Assembly: GCA_902805885.1 (NCBI GenBank)
Contig: CADCUM010000001.1
Span: 19,440-53,817 of the forward strand
Direction: 5' to 3'
Length of the DNA stretch: 34,378 bases
DNA from: an uncultured Nocardioides sp.
GTDB taxonomy: Bacteria > Actinomycetota > Actinomycetes > Propionibacteriales > Nocardioidaceae
A program made the translations under genes and the position numbers. This document shows positions 1 to 10,078 of the stretch, in pieces (position 1 is the first letter of the stretch; each line of letters starts with the position of its first letter). The notes beneath the pieces are model-generated. The model had not been told where the DNA came from. It ran no database searches and was given only the letters and a program-made list of their open reading frames with translations.

Positions 1-310
1 CCGCGTGGGTGAGTCCGTGGGCGCGAGCGCCGGCAGCCATCCGGGCACGGGCCTCGTGCTGGAAGTCGCGCCCACGGTCGAGGCACTCGTCGAGCCGCTC
101 GTCGACGACGCGGTAGGTCACCCTGGGGTCGCGAGAGCCGAGGCGTCGCGGGATCTCCTCCGACGGGTCCGTGGTGCCGTTGATCCACACCTCGATCGCG
201 TCGAACCCGGAGCGGAGGTGGTGGAAGACCCCGTCGGCGACGTTGGCGCCCTCGTCGCGCGCGATCGCGCACCACCGGACGCGCGCGCGAGCTCTGCTGG
301 GGATGGCCAC
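1..310 (-). CDS. Glycosyltransferase (GT2/GT92-like), N-terminal part only
   Basis: The first 103 codons of a gene that leaves the window at base 1, so the C-terminus is not visible. The start is GTG at 310; an in-frame TGA lies two codons upstream and a TAGGGT box sits six bases before the start. The protein opens with R-W-C-A-I-A-R-D-E-G, then V-F-H-H-L-R-S-G-F-D and V-W-I-N-G-T-T-D. This pattern (conserved K/RDE, a W/F-HH segment, then a strand ending in N-D/G-x-T-D) is typical of the glycosyltransferase group that transfers sugars to cell-surface acceptors. Donor and acceptor cannot be read from this fragment. The family call rests on the N-terminal motif alone. Confidence 0.6.
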   Translation of the reverse strand, partial: MAIPSRARARVRWCAIARDEGANVADGVFHHLRSGFDAIEVWINGTTDPSEEIPRRLGSRDPRVTYRVVDERLDECLDRGRDFQHEARARMAAGARAHGLTHA

Positions 311-316
311 TCGTCA

Positions 317-322
317 ACCCTA
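317..322 (-). promoter_or_regulatory. -10 box, probable leaderless promoter of the glycosyltransferase
   Basis: On the minus strand TAGGGT is followed by six bases and then the GTG start at 310. No Shine-Dalgarno sequence fits in that space, so the mRNA would begin at or next to the start codon. Confidence 0.45.
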
Positions 323-352
323 CGGGCGCCCACCGACGCCGGCTCGTGGACC

Positions 353-823
353 TCAGGCCAGGGTGATCGAGTCCCCGTCGACGGTGATCTCGACCTTGTC
401 GAGCGGGCTGCTGGCCGGCCCCTCGAGCACCGACCCGTCCTCGATGGAGAACTCGCTGCCGTGGCAGTCGCAGGGGATGACGCCGTCCTTGCTGGAGCTC
501 ACCGGGCACCCCTGGTGGGTGCAGATGGCGGAGAAGGCGCGGAAGTCCCCCTCGCTCGGCTGGGTGATCACGACCTTGGCCGCGGTGGCGACGAAGCAGC
601 CCCCCACGGGCACGTCGGCGGTGGTCCCCAGCGCCTCGGCCCCGCCCCCGGCGGACGACGAGCCGGACGGGCTCGCCGACCCGGTGTCCTCGCTGCCGGG
701 CGTGTCCGTCGCCGTGCCGGTGTCGTCGCCACCACAGGCGGCGAGCACCGGCAGCCCGGCTGCGACGGCGGCACCCGTGAGCGCGCGGCGCCGGTTGATC
801 CCGAAGACCGGACCAGACGTCAT
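353..823 (-). CDS. Rieske [2Fe-2S] protein, exported lipoprotein
   Basis: A 156-residue exported iron-sulfur protein, probably an electron carrier on the outer face of the membrane. The N-terminus has R-R-R at 11-13, a hydrophobic stretch and a lipobox L-A-A-C with Cys30, consistent with Tat export and lipidation. A Ser/Gly/Thr/Asp-rich linker (about 31-65) precedes the Rieske domain. Cluster ligands are C101 and H103 (box C-T-H-Q-G-C) and C118 and H121 (box C-D-C-H-G-S). C106 and C120 are placed to form the usual stabilising disulfide. It lacks the membrane helices of cytochrome bc1 Rieske subunits and resembles the small stand-alone Rieske lipoproteins of actinobacteria. It lies 73 bases downstream of uvrA on the same strand; GAAGGGA before the ATG is a likely ribosome site. 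The redox partner is unknown. Confidence 0.9.
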   Translation of the reverse strand: MTSGPVFGINRRRALTGAAVAAGLPVLAACGGDDTGTATDTPGSEDTGSASPSGSSSAGGGAEALGTTADVPVGGCFVATAAKVVITQPSEGDFRAFSAICTHQGCPVSSSKDGVIPCDCHGSEFSIEDGSVLEGPASSPLDKVEITVDGDSITLA

Positions 824-896
824 GTGTTGTCCCTTCGCCGAACGTCCCAGTGGTTGACGTGGAGACTAGCCGTGCGGGCCCAGCGGCAGGCCGGGG

Positions 897-3890
<2,994 letters not shown>

Positions 3891-3926
3891 TGTGGTCCTT
3901 CGTGGGAGTACGGCGAAGTGGGTCCT

Positions 3927-3942
3927 TCGAACACATGTTCGC
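3927..3942. promoter_or_regulatory. LexA-type SOS box upstream of uvrA
   Basis: TCGAACACATGTTCGC matches the actinobacterial LexA consensus TCGAAC-N4-GTTCGA at 11 of 12 defined positions. It ends 36 bases before the uvrA start, in the promoter zone, so LexA repression and DNA-damage induction of uvrA are likely. Confidence 0.8.
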
Positions 3943-4080
3943 CACTCCGAGAGAAGACCGCAACCCGCCACGCGGTCCGACGACGATCCTACGAGGCACC
4001 TCCGACAGCGACGGATTTCCCGCACCTGGGGGTGGACGCGGGGGACCCGCAGACGGTCGGGAGGGTGCTTCACTGGGGAC

Positions 4081-4785
4081 ATGACCCCTGCTCCCGTCCT
4101 CTCCCCCACCCTGCTCCCGGAGGCGGACCAACGGCTCGTGCGCACGGTGGACGGCCTCACCGGAGAGGAGCTGTCGGCCCCCTCGCTGCTCCCGGGCTGG
4201 ACGCGGGCCCACGTGGTCGCCCACCTGACCCTCAACGGCGAGGCCCTCCAGCGGGTGCTCCAGGGCCGCCGGCGCGGCGAGGCCGTCCCGATGTACGACT
4301 CCCCCGAGGCGCGCGACCGCGACATCGACCACCTCGCGCTGGCCGACCCCGCGGTGCTGCGCGAGCGGCTGCTGGCCGCCGTCACGCGCTTCGGCGTGGC
4401 CCAGGAGGCGATGACGGAGGAGGACGCGGCCGCGACATTCGAGCGGACCCCGGGCGGCCGGGTCATCCGCATCGGCAACGTCGCGCTCATGCGGCTGCGC
4501 GAGGTCGAGATCCACCACGCCGACCTCGACGCCGGCTACTCCGCGCTCGACTGGCCGGCCGCGTTCTGCGCGGTGCTCATCGAGTCGATGACGAAGTACC
4601 AGGACTCCGCGCCGTTCCGTGTGCTGGCACGCGACCTGGCGCGCACGTGGCAGCTCGGGGACGGGGAGGGCGGCCCGCTCGTGGCGGGCGACGCCGCCGC
4701 GATCGGGTGGTGGCTGACCGGGCGCGGCCACGGCGAGGGCCTCGACTGCGACGCGGGGGAGCTGCCGGAGGTCAGCGCGTGGTGA
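4081..4785 (+). CDS. MDMPI-like enzyme (maleylpyruvate isomerase family, DinB-like fold)
   Basis: A 234-residue member of the mycothiol-dependent maleylpyruvate isomerase-like family, four-helix DinB-type proteins that bind a divalent metal and often use mycothiol. The N-terminal half has the family pattern [14 protein letters not shown]. Likely metal ligands are H48, E141 and H145 in [10 protein letters not shown], the usual H...E-x3-H set. The start is ATG at 4081. Its TGA overlaps the GTG start of the next gene by four bases, so the two are translationally coupled. The neighbour is a glyoxalase II-like hydrolase, suggesting a thiol-conjugate pathway, but the substrate is not visible. The family is functionally mixed, so 'isomerase' should not be taken literally. 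Confidence 0.85.
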   Translation: MTPAPVLSPTLLPEADQRLVRTVDGLTGEELSAPSLLPGWTRAHVVAHLTLNGEALQRVLQGRRRGEAVPMYDSPEARDRDIDHLALADPAVLRERLLAAVTRFGVAQEAMTEEDAAATFERTPGGRVIRIGNVALMRLREVEIHHADLDAGYSALDWPAAFCAVLIESMTKYQDSAPFRVLARDLARTWQLGDGEGGPLVAGDAAAIGWWLTGRGHGEGLDCDAGELPEVSAW

Positions 4786-5480
4786 CCGGCGACGGGACCG
4801 ACGCGTACACCGGGGACGTGACGCCCGGCGGCGCGCCGCAGCAGCGCCGGCTGGGCTGCCTGACCGTCACCAAGGTCGCGGTCGACCCGGAGATGTCCAA
4901 CAACTGCTACCTCCTCCACTGCACGGAGACCGACGAGCTCGTGCTGGTGGACGCCGCGGCGGAGGCGGAGCGGCTGATCGAGCTGGTCGGCGACCGCTCA
5001 CTGACCTCGGTCGTCACCACCCACCAGCACTGGGACCACCACCGGGCCCTCGCGGAGGTGGTCGCCGCCCACCCGGAAGCCGTGGTGGTCGTCGGCGCGC
5101 CGGATGCCGACGCCGTGACCGAGCAGACCGGCGTACCCGTGGACCGCCGGGTCGGCGACGGCGACCGCGTCGCGGTCGGTACGTGCGACCTCCACGTCAT
5201 CGCGATCGCGGGTCACACCCCGGGCTCGATCGCGCTGCTGCTCGACGACCCCGAGGTGGACTCCTCGCCGCACCTCTTCACCGGCGACTCGCTCTTCCCC
5301 GGGGGCGTCGGCAACACCTTCGGCGATCCCGACGCGTTCAGGCAGCTGATCGGCGACGTCTCGGCCAAGCTGTTCGACCGGCTCCCCGACAGCACCTGGT
5401 TCTACCCCGGGCACGGGGGCGACTCGACGCTCGGCGCCGAGCGCCCGCACCTCGAGGAGTGGCGCGCGCGGGGCTGGTAG
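4782..5480 (+). CDS. Metallo-beta-lactamase-fold hydrolase (glyoxalase II-like)
   Basis: A 232-residue cytoplasmic hydrolase of the metallo-beta-lactamase superfamily. The dinuclear metal site is complete: H81-x-H83-x-D85-H86 (T-H-Q-H-W-D-H-H), H145 in A-G-H-T-P-G-S, D169 in F-T-G-D-S-L-F-P-G-G and H211 in Y-P-G-H-G. The T-P-G-S and Y-P-G-H-G forms are those of glyoxalase II-like and related thioester hydrolases. The start is taken as GTG at 4782, which overlaps the TGA of the upstream gene (GTGA); GTG at 4779 is an alternative, and GGAGG at 4767-4771 could serve either. Coupling to the MDMPI-like enzyme suggests a mycothiol-linked thioester or conjugate as substrate, which is inference. Confidence 0.88.
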   Translation: MTGDGTDAYTGDVTPGGAPQQRRLGCLTVTKVAVDPEMSNNCYLLHCTETDELVLVDAAAEAERLIELVGDRSLTSVVTTHQHWDHHRALAEVVAAHPEAVVVVGAPDADAVTEQTGVPVDRRVGDGDRVAVGTCDLHVIAIAGHTPGSIALLLDDPEVDSSPHLFTGDSLFPGGVGNTFGDPDAFRQLIGDVSAKLFDRLPDSTWFYPGHGGDSTLGAERPHLEEWRARGW

Positions 5481-5495
5481 GTCGACCGCCGCCGC

Positions 5496-5618
5496 TCAGA
5501 CGCCGGAGGGCTCGGGCGCGGGCGGGTCGTCGGTGGGGATGGGGTTCGGCTGGATCGAGGGGTCCCCGCTGGGGACGACCTCGGGGTTGGCGTCGGGTTC
5601 CTGCGGTGTGGTGGTCAT
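5496..5618 (-). CDS. Small proline-rich acidic protein, function unknown
   Basis: A 40-codon ORF starting at ATG 5618. The product begins M-T-T-T-P-Q-E-P-D-A and is dominated by Pro, Asp, Glu and Ser with repeated P-x-P and S-G-D-P motifs. It has no membrane segment or cysteine and is probably disordered. It lies between the end of the MBL-fold gene and the divergent thioredoxin-rhodanese gene. No good ribosome site is visible; a weak TACTCC lies five bases before the ATG. Its composition differs from random out-of-frame reading of this DNA, which is usually Arg-rich, and that is the main reason to list it. Confidence 0.4.
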   Translation of the reverse strand: MTTTPQEPDANPEVVPSGDPSIQPNPIPTDDPPAPEPSGV

Positions 5619-5666
5619 GCCGTGGAGTACCCGGTGCGGGCCGAGGGCACACTCAGGCCGCCGCCG

Positions 5667-5672
5667 TACGCT
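5667..5672 (+). promoter_or_regulatory. -10 box, probable leaderless promoter of the thioredoxin-rhodanese gene
   Basis: TACGCT is followed by seven bases (ggtcgcc) and the ATG at 5680, with no Shine-Dalgarno sequence between. Confidence 0.5.
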
Positions 5673-5679
5673 GGTCGCC

Positions 5680-6351
5680 ATGAGCACGCGCGACCTGACC
5701 ATGGCCGACTTCGAGCAGACCGTCTCCGGCGAGGGCATCGTGCTCGTCGACTTCTGGGCGTCGTGGTGCGGTCCGTGCCGGCAGTTCGCACCGGTCTTCG
5801 AGCGGGCCGCCGAGGCCAACCCCGACATCACCTTCGCCAAGGTGGACACCGAGGCGGAGCAGCAGCTGGCCGGCCAGGCGGGCATCACCAGCATCCCCAC
5901 GCTGATGCTGTTCCGCGACGGGGTCCTGCTGTTCAACCAGGCGGGTGCGCTGCCTCCTCAGGCGCTGGACGGCGTCATCAGCCAGGCCCGAGAGCTCGAC
6001 ATGGACGCCGTACGGCGTGAGGTGGCCGCCGCCCAGGAGGCGGCCGGCAACGGCGAGGTCGGGCTGGACGACTTCGCCGCCGCGCACAGCCAGGGCGCCT
6101 ACGTCCTCGACGTGCGCGAGGCCGACGAGTGGGCCGCCGGGCACGTCCCCGGCGCGGTGCACATCCCGATGAACGAGGTCCCGGCCCGTCAGGCGGAGAT
6201 CCCCACCGACCAGCCGGTGTTCGTGATCTGCGCGTCCGGCGCGCGGAGCCGTCAGGTGGCCGACCACCTGCGGGCCCACGGGGTGACGGCGCTCAACGTC
6301 ACCCAGGGGACCCACGGCTGGGCGCAGCGCGGCTGGCCGCTCGACCACTGA
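5680..6351 (+). CDS. Thioredoxin-rhodanese fusion protein
   Basis: A 223-residue cytoplasmic protein with two thiol-active domains. Residues about 5-105 are a thioredoxin domain with active site W-C-G-P-C (C30, C33) and the cis-Pro segment S-I-P-T-L. A short Ala/Glu-rich linker follows. Residues about 125-222 are a rhodanese domain with V-L-D-V-R-E-A-D-E-W and the catalytic loop C184-A-S-G-A-R-S. The fusion implies that sulfane sulfur held on C184 as a persulfide can be handed to or reduced by the thioredoxin site; this is inference from domain order. A Ser/Gly-type loop after the rhodanese Cys is usual for small single-domain sulfurtransferases. The start is ATG at 5680, supported by the TAnnnT box. 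metAP follows after 30 bases on the same strand. Confidence 0.9.
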   Translation: MSTRDLTMADFEQTVSGEGIVLVDFWASWCGPCRQFAPVFERAAEANPDITFAKVDTEAEQQLAGQAGITSIPTLMLFRDGVLLFNQAGALPPQALDGVISQARELDMDAVRREVAAAQEAAGNGEVGLDDFAAAHSQGAYVLDVREADEWAAGHVPGAVHIPMNEVPARQAEIPTDQPVFVICASGARSRQVADHLRAHGVTALNVTQGTHGWAQRGWPLDH

Positions 6352-6381
6352 CGGCCGCGGCGCGCGTGGGAGGCTGACCGG

Positions 6382-7152
6382 ATGATCGAGCTGCGCAGCC
6401 CTGCCGAGATCGAGCAGATGAGGCCCGCCGGGCGCTTCGTCGCGGAGGTCCTCACGGCCCTCCAGGACGCGGCCGACGTGGGCGTCGACCTGCTCGACCT
6501 CGACGCCCTGGCCCACCGGATGATCCGGGAGCGCGGCGCCGAGTCCTGCTACATCGACTACCACCCGTCGTTCGGTGCGTCGCCGTTCGGGAAGGTGCTG
6601 TGCACGTCGGTCAACGACGCGGTCCTGCACGGGCTCCCGCACCCCTACCGCCTCCGTGACGGCGACCTGCTGAGCCTGGACTTCGCCGTGTCCGTCGACG
6701 GGTGGGTCGCCGACTCCGCGGTGAGCCTGGTCGTGGGCACGCCGCGCGAGGAGGACCTCCGGCTGATCGAGACCACCGAGCGAGCACTCGCCGCCGGCAT
6801 CGGGGCCGCGGTCGTCGGCAACCACATCGAGGACATCGGGCACGCCATCGGCGAGGTGGCGCGCGAGGCCGGGCTGCCGATCAACCTCCAGTTCGGGGGG
6901 CACGGCGTCGGCCGCACGATGCACGGCGAGCCCCACGTCGCCAACGACGGCCGGCCGGGGCGGGGCCACCCCCTCCGACCGGGCCTGGTCATCGCGATCG
7001 AGCCGTGGTTCCTGCACACCACCGACGAGATCCACACCGACCCCGACGGGTGGACGCTGCGCAGCGACGACGGGTCCCGGGGCGCCCACGCCGAGCACAC
7101 GGTGGCGATCACCGAGGACGGACCGCTGGTCCTCACCGCCCGCGGAGCGTGA
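6382..7152 (+). CDS. map: Methionine aminopeptidase, type I
   Basis: Removes the N-terminal methionine from new proteins. The 256-residue protein has all five metal ligands of type I enzymes: D100 (S-L-D-F), D111 (V-A-D-S), H174 (G-H-G-V-G-R-T-M-H), E207 (I-E-P-W) and E238 (A-E-H-T). Each is exactly three residues after the E. coli counterpart (D97, D108, H171, E204, E235). It has no N-terminal zinc-binding extension, so it is the short form. GGAGG precedes the ATG at 6382. Actinobacteria often carry two copies; this one is not in the usual secY-adk-map cluster, so it may be the second copy. Confidence 0.95.
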   Translation: MIELRSPAEIEQMRPAGRFVAEVLTALQDAADVGVDLLDLDALAHRMIRERGAESCYIDYHPSFGASPFGKVLCTSVNDAVLHGLPHPYRLRDGDLLSLDFAVSVDGWVADSAVSLVVGTPREEDLRLIETTERALAAGIGAAVVGNHIEDIGHAIGEVAREAGLPINLQFGGHGVGRTMHGEPHVANDGRPGRGHPLRPGLVIAIEPWFLHTTDEIHTDPDGWTLRSDDGSRGAHAEHTVAITEDGPLVLTARGA

Positions 7153-7161
7153 GCCCGGGGA

Positions 7162-8199
7162 TCACCCCACGATGCCGCGCAGCCGGTGGAGCGCCAGGCT
7201 CGCTCCGGCCCTCACCGTGCGGGGGGCCCACGGGATGTCCAGGAAGGCCGCGTGCTGGCGCGTCCACTCCGGGTCGCTCGGCAGCGAGGCCTCGGGCCAC
7301 TCCCCGGGAGCCGCGAGCGTCCGTCGTACGGCGTCGGTGAGCGGCAGCAGCGGCCCGCCGTCGGCCGGCGCCCAGGTGTGGCCGGGGCGGCAGACCATGT
7401 CGTGCCGGAGGGACGCCACGAGGGCGACGACGGTCCGGAAGGGCGCCTGGACGAGGGCGGCCGTGGCCACGGCGACGAGAGGCTCGGGGGCGGCGAGCAC
7501 CGGCACCCGGACCCGGACCAGCCGCTCCGCACGGGCGGCGAGGCCCAGCAGCCGCGGGTAGGGCAGCACGTCGGGGCCGCCCACGTCGACCGCCCCCTCG
7601 AGGTCGCTCGACCCGACCGCCTCCACCAGGGCGCGTACGGCGTCGCTCGCCGCCACGGGCTGCACCGACGAGCGCAGCCAGGTCGGCACCGGCTGGACCA
7701 CCAGGAGCGAGCCGAGCTGGCGGACGATCTCCCACGAGGTGGACCCGGCTCCCACGACGACCCCCGCCCGCAGGGCGACGGCGGAGCAGGCGACGCGGAG
7801 CAGCTCCTCCTCCACCTCGAGGCGCGAGGCGATGTGGGGCGACAGGTCGTCGCGGGGGACCTGCGGCACCAGGCCGGACAGGTAGACGACCCGCTGCACG
7901 CCGGACCGGTCGACGGCGTCGCGCACCACCTGGGCCCCGAGCAGGTCGCGGCCCGCGAAGCCACGCGCGGACAGCGAGTGGACCAGGTAGACGACGACGT
8001 CGATGTCGACCAGGGCGGGGTCGACGTCGTCCGTCGACGTCACGTCGCACCTCGCCCACTCCACCTCGTCTCCCCACCCGAACCGCTCGGGCGCGGGTGC
8101 CGACGAGGAGGCGGCCCGGACCTCGTGGCCCTCCTCGAGCAGGGCAGGGACCAGCCGCGATCCGACGTACCCGGTCGCGCCCAGGACCAGCACGCGCAT
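7162..8199 (-). CDS. NAD(P)-binding protein, NmrA/atypical SDR type
   Basis: A 345-residue protein with an N-terminal Rossmann fold: G-A-T-G-Y-V-G-S at 7-14, a second strand with basic/Ser residues, then Y-L-V-H-S-L and Y-L-S-G-L-V segments typical of the NmrA-like, atypical SDR group. No clear Y-x3-K dyad is seen, so it may bind nucleotide without classic dehydrogenase activity. The C-terminal third (from about 230) is a less familiar helical extension. It starts with ATG three bases after the stop of the SRPBCC gene, which is upstream on the same strand; the two clearly form an operon. This pair resembles actinobacterial operons in which a START-type protein accompanies an NmrA-like protein. 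The substrate is unknown. Confidence 0.8.
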   Translation of the reverse strand: MRVLVLGATGYVGSRLVPALLEEGHEVRAASSSAPAPERFGWGDEVEWARCDVTSTDDVDPALVDIDVVVYLVHSLSARGFAGRDLLGAQVVRDAVDRSGVQRVVYLSGLVPQVPRDDLSPHIASRLEVEEELLRVACSAVALRAGVVVGAGSTSWEIVRQLGSLLVVQPVPTWLRSSVQPVAASDAVRALVEAVGSSDLEGAVDVGGPDVLPYPRLLGLAARAERLVRVRVPVLAAPEPLVAVATAALVQAPFRTVVALVASLRHDMVCRPGHTWAPADGGPLLPLTDAVRRTLAAPGEWPEASLPSDPEWTRQHAAFLDIPWAPRTVRAGASLALHRLRGIVG

Positions 8200-8202
8200 C
8201 GC

Positions 8203-8685
8203 TCAGCCCACCCGTCCCGCGCCGGCGGGCTCGAGGTGCCGGCGCACGTGCTGGCCGAAGCGCAGCCCCATGCCGGCGACCACCGTCGCCATCACGGTCT
8301 CGACGGCCGGGCGCAGCAGGCGCGGCAGCGGCAGCTCGACCCAGATGGACAGGTCGATCGTGACCTCGGTCCCGTCGGGCACCGGGCGCAGCAGGTACTC
8401 GCCGTCCACGCCCGCCTGCTCGTCGCTGCGCGCGGGGTCGTGCCGGAACTCGATGCGGCGCGGCTCGTCGTACGTCATCACCTCGGTGAACGACGGCTCG
8501 ACAGCGGCGCTCAGCACCGGGATCCGCGTGAGGTGCCAGGTCCACCGGTCGCCGCGCACGTCGATCCGCTTGAGGTTGGGGGTGAAGCGCACGATGAGCT
8601 CGGGGTCGGTGAGGACGGCCCAGACCTGCTCCGAGGTCGCCGTGAGGACGGCGGTGGAGCGGTTGTGCGCGTGGAATCGAGTCAC
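8203..8685 (-). CDS. SRPBCC (START/polyketide cyclase-like) protein
   Basis: A 160-residue protein of the SRPBCC fold, a helix-grip barrel that holds a hydrophobic ligand. The opening S-T-A-V-L-T-A-T-S-E-Q-V-W-A-V-L-T-D-P shows the first strand and helix of the family, and the C-terminal long helix (about 125-150) closes the barrel. The start is GTG at 8685; TACGCT lies seven bases upstream, so the message is probably leaderless. It is the first gene of an operon with the NAD(P)-binding protein, and its promoter lies back to back with that of the sulfotransferase at 8724. The ligand is unknown. Confidence 0.82.
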   Translation of the reverse strand: MTRFHAHNRSTAVLTATSEQVWAVLTDPELIVRFTPNLKRIDVRGDRWTWHLTRIPVLSAAVEPSFTEVMTYDEPRRIEFRHDPARSDEQAGVDGEYLLRPVPDGTEVTIDLSIWVELPLPRLLRPAVETVMATVVAGMGLRFGQHVRRHLEPAGAGRVG

Positions 8686-8692
8686 TCGATTG

Positions 8693-8698
8693 AGCGTA
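8693..8698 (-). promoter_or_regulatory. -10 box, probable leaderless promoter of the SRPBCC operon
   Basis: On the minus strand TACGCT is followed by seven bases and the GTG at 8685. Confidence 0.5.
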
Positions 8699-8711
8699 GA
8701 CGAGGCCGGGA

Positions 8712-8717
8712 TAGGGT
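8712..8717 (+). promoter_or_regulatory. -10 box, probable leaderless promoter of the sulfotransferase at 8724
   Basis: TAGGGT is followed by six bases (tccggc) and the GTG at 8724. Only 13 bases separate it from the opposing -10 box at 8693-8698, so each promoter's -35 region lies in or beyond the other, and the two genes probably compete or are co-regulated. Confidence 0.5.
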
Positions 8718-8723
8718 TCCGGC

Positions 8724-9374
8724 GTGCTGATCTCCGACGACAAGCGCGTGCTCTTCGTCCACGTCCCCAAGACGGGCGGGGTGTCGGTCGAGGAAGCCGT
8801 CAGGGAGGCCTGCCCGGACGCCCGCAAGAAGCGGGCCGGCGCCACGCCGATCGGCCGCCACGCGACCCTGAGCAGGATCCTCCAGCAGGAGCCGCAGGCC
8901 GCGGACTACTGGACGTTCGGCTACGTCCGCAACCCGTGGGCGCGGATGGTCTCGTGGTACTCCATGATCGACCAGTGGAGCAGGCGGTGGGGCCCCGCGA
9001 GCGGCAAGCCGCAGGACGTCCGCCACGGCGGCATGCGCGACGGCAACGACATGTGGCGTGCTGCCGCGGCCTACCGGGACTTCGAGGAGTTCGTCCTGCG
9101 CGGCACCGAGGAGCTCCCCCGGGTCGGGAAGTCGCAGATCTCCTACCTGCGGGCTCCCAAGGCGGGCAAGGAGGCCGACTTCATCGGGCGCACCGAGTCG
9201 TTCGCCGAGGACCTCCAGACGGTGCAGCGGCACCTGGGGATCGAGCCGACCCCGGTCCCCCACCGCAACAAGTCGCGGCACGGGACCTACCACGACTACT
9301 ACACCGACGCGTCGCGGGCGAAGGTGGCGCAGGTGTACGCCGAGGACATCGACCTCTTCGACTACACCTACTGA
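8724..9374 (+). CDS. Sulfotransferase family protein (first of a pair)
   Basis: A 216-residue cytosolic PAPS-dependent sulfotransferase. The 5'-phosphosulfate loop is F-V-H-V-P-K16-T-G-G. The 3'-phosphate site is G-Y-V-R69-N-P-W-A-R-M-V-S77, the R...S pair expected for this family. The V-H-V-P-K-T-G-G form and short length fit the sulfotransferase family 2 group that modifies carbohydrates or surface glycans. The start is GTG at 8724, supported by the TAnnnT box. The 3' end overlaps that of the convergent sulfotransferase by seven bases. The acceptor cannot be deduced. Confidence 0.85.
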   Translation: MLISDDKRVLFVHVPKTGGVSVEEAVREACPDARKKRAGATPIGRHATLSRILQQEPQAADYWTFGYVRNPWARMVSWYSMIDQWSRRWGPASGKPQDVRHGGMRDGNDMWRAAAAYRDFEEFVLRGTEELPRVGKSQISYLRAPKAGKEADFIGRTESFAEDLQTVQRHLGIEPTPVPHRNKSRHGTYHDYYTDASRAKVAQVYAEDIDLFDYTY

Positions 9375-10033
9375 GCCTCTCGCCCGCCGCTCTCCTGCCC
9401 CACCAGCCGGGTGCCACGCGCACCCGCCCACACGCCGGTCGGCGCGAGGCGCCGGCAGACGTCGTACTCCGGCGCGAAGTGCTGCTCCAGCGCTGCACGG
9501 GTGTCCGGGGAGAGCTCGCCCCGGACCGCGGCCGAGGCGTTGAGCCGGCCGAAGTCCAGGACCCGGCCGAGCCGCTCGGCGAACCACGCGCCCCACACGT
9601 CGGGACGGTCGACGCTGAAGAGCCGGTCCACCCCGACGACCCCGCCGACGCTGATGAAGCGGGCCGGGCGGCCCTTCGGCGTGGGCGCCGACCGAGCGCC
9701 CTCGACGTAGCACCTGGCGAAGTCCTCGAACGGCATGCCGGCGGTCGAGTTGGCTGGACGCGCACCCTCGCGGGCGCGGTAGCGCCACCACGACTCCAGC
9801 CACTCGACCGGGTCGCGGAACATCGTGACGACCTCGTAGGACTCCCGGGGGTGCCCGCGGGCGGCCAGGGCCGGCACGAACTCCCGCTCGAACCCTCGAG
9901 CCGGGAGGTGCTTGCGCGCCGGCGGGCTGCTGATGACCAGCGCGGCGTACGGCGCCAGCGCGCGCTCCAGCGTGGTGCTCCCCGTCTTGGGGAGCGCGAG
10001 GAGCACGAACCCGTGGGTCGGGAAGGTCATCAC
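9368..10033 (-). CDS. Sulfotransferase family protein (second of a pair)
   Basis: A 221-residue PAPS-dependent sulfotransferase, divergent in sequence from its neighbour. The phosphosulfate loop is L-L-A-L-P-K16-T-G-S-T-T and the 3'-phosphate site is V-T-M-F-R73-D-P-V-E-W-L-E-S81-W-W. GTG at 10033 and ATG at 10030 are adjacent possible starts; GATCAT seven bases before the GTG favours GTG with a leaderless message, but ATG is equally possible. It is tail to tail with the sulfotransferase at 8724, overlapping by seven bases. Two dissimilar paralogues side by side suggest different acceptor substrates rather than recent duplication. Confidence 0.85.
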   Translation of the reverse strand: MMTFPTHGFVLLALPKTGSTTLERALAPYAALVISSPPARKHLPARGFEREFVPALAARGHPRESYEVVTMFRDPVEWLESWWRYRAREGARPANSTAGMPFEDFARCYVEGARSAPTPKGRPARFISVGGVVGVDRLFSVDRPDVWGAWFAERLGRVLDFGRLNASAAVRGELSPDTRAALEQHFAPEYDVCRRLAPTGVWAGARGTRLVGQESGGREAQ

Positions 10034-10078
10034 GGCAGCGATGATCCCATCACCGCTGCCGTGACCACCCGTCCGGTC

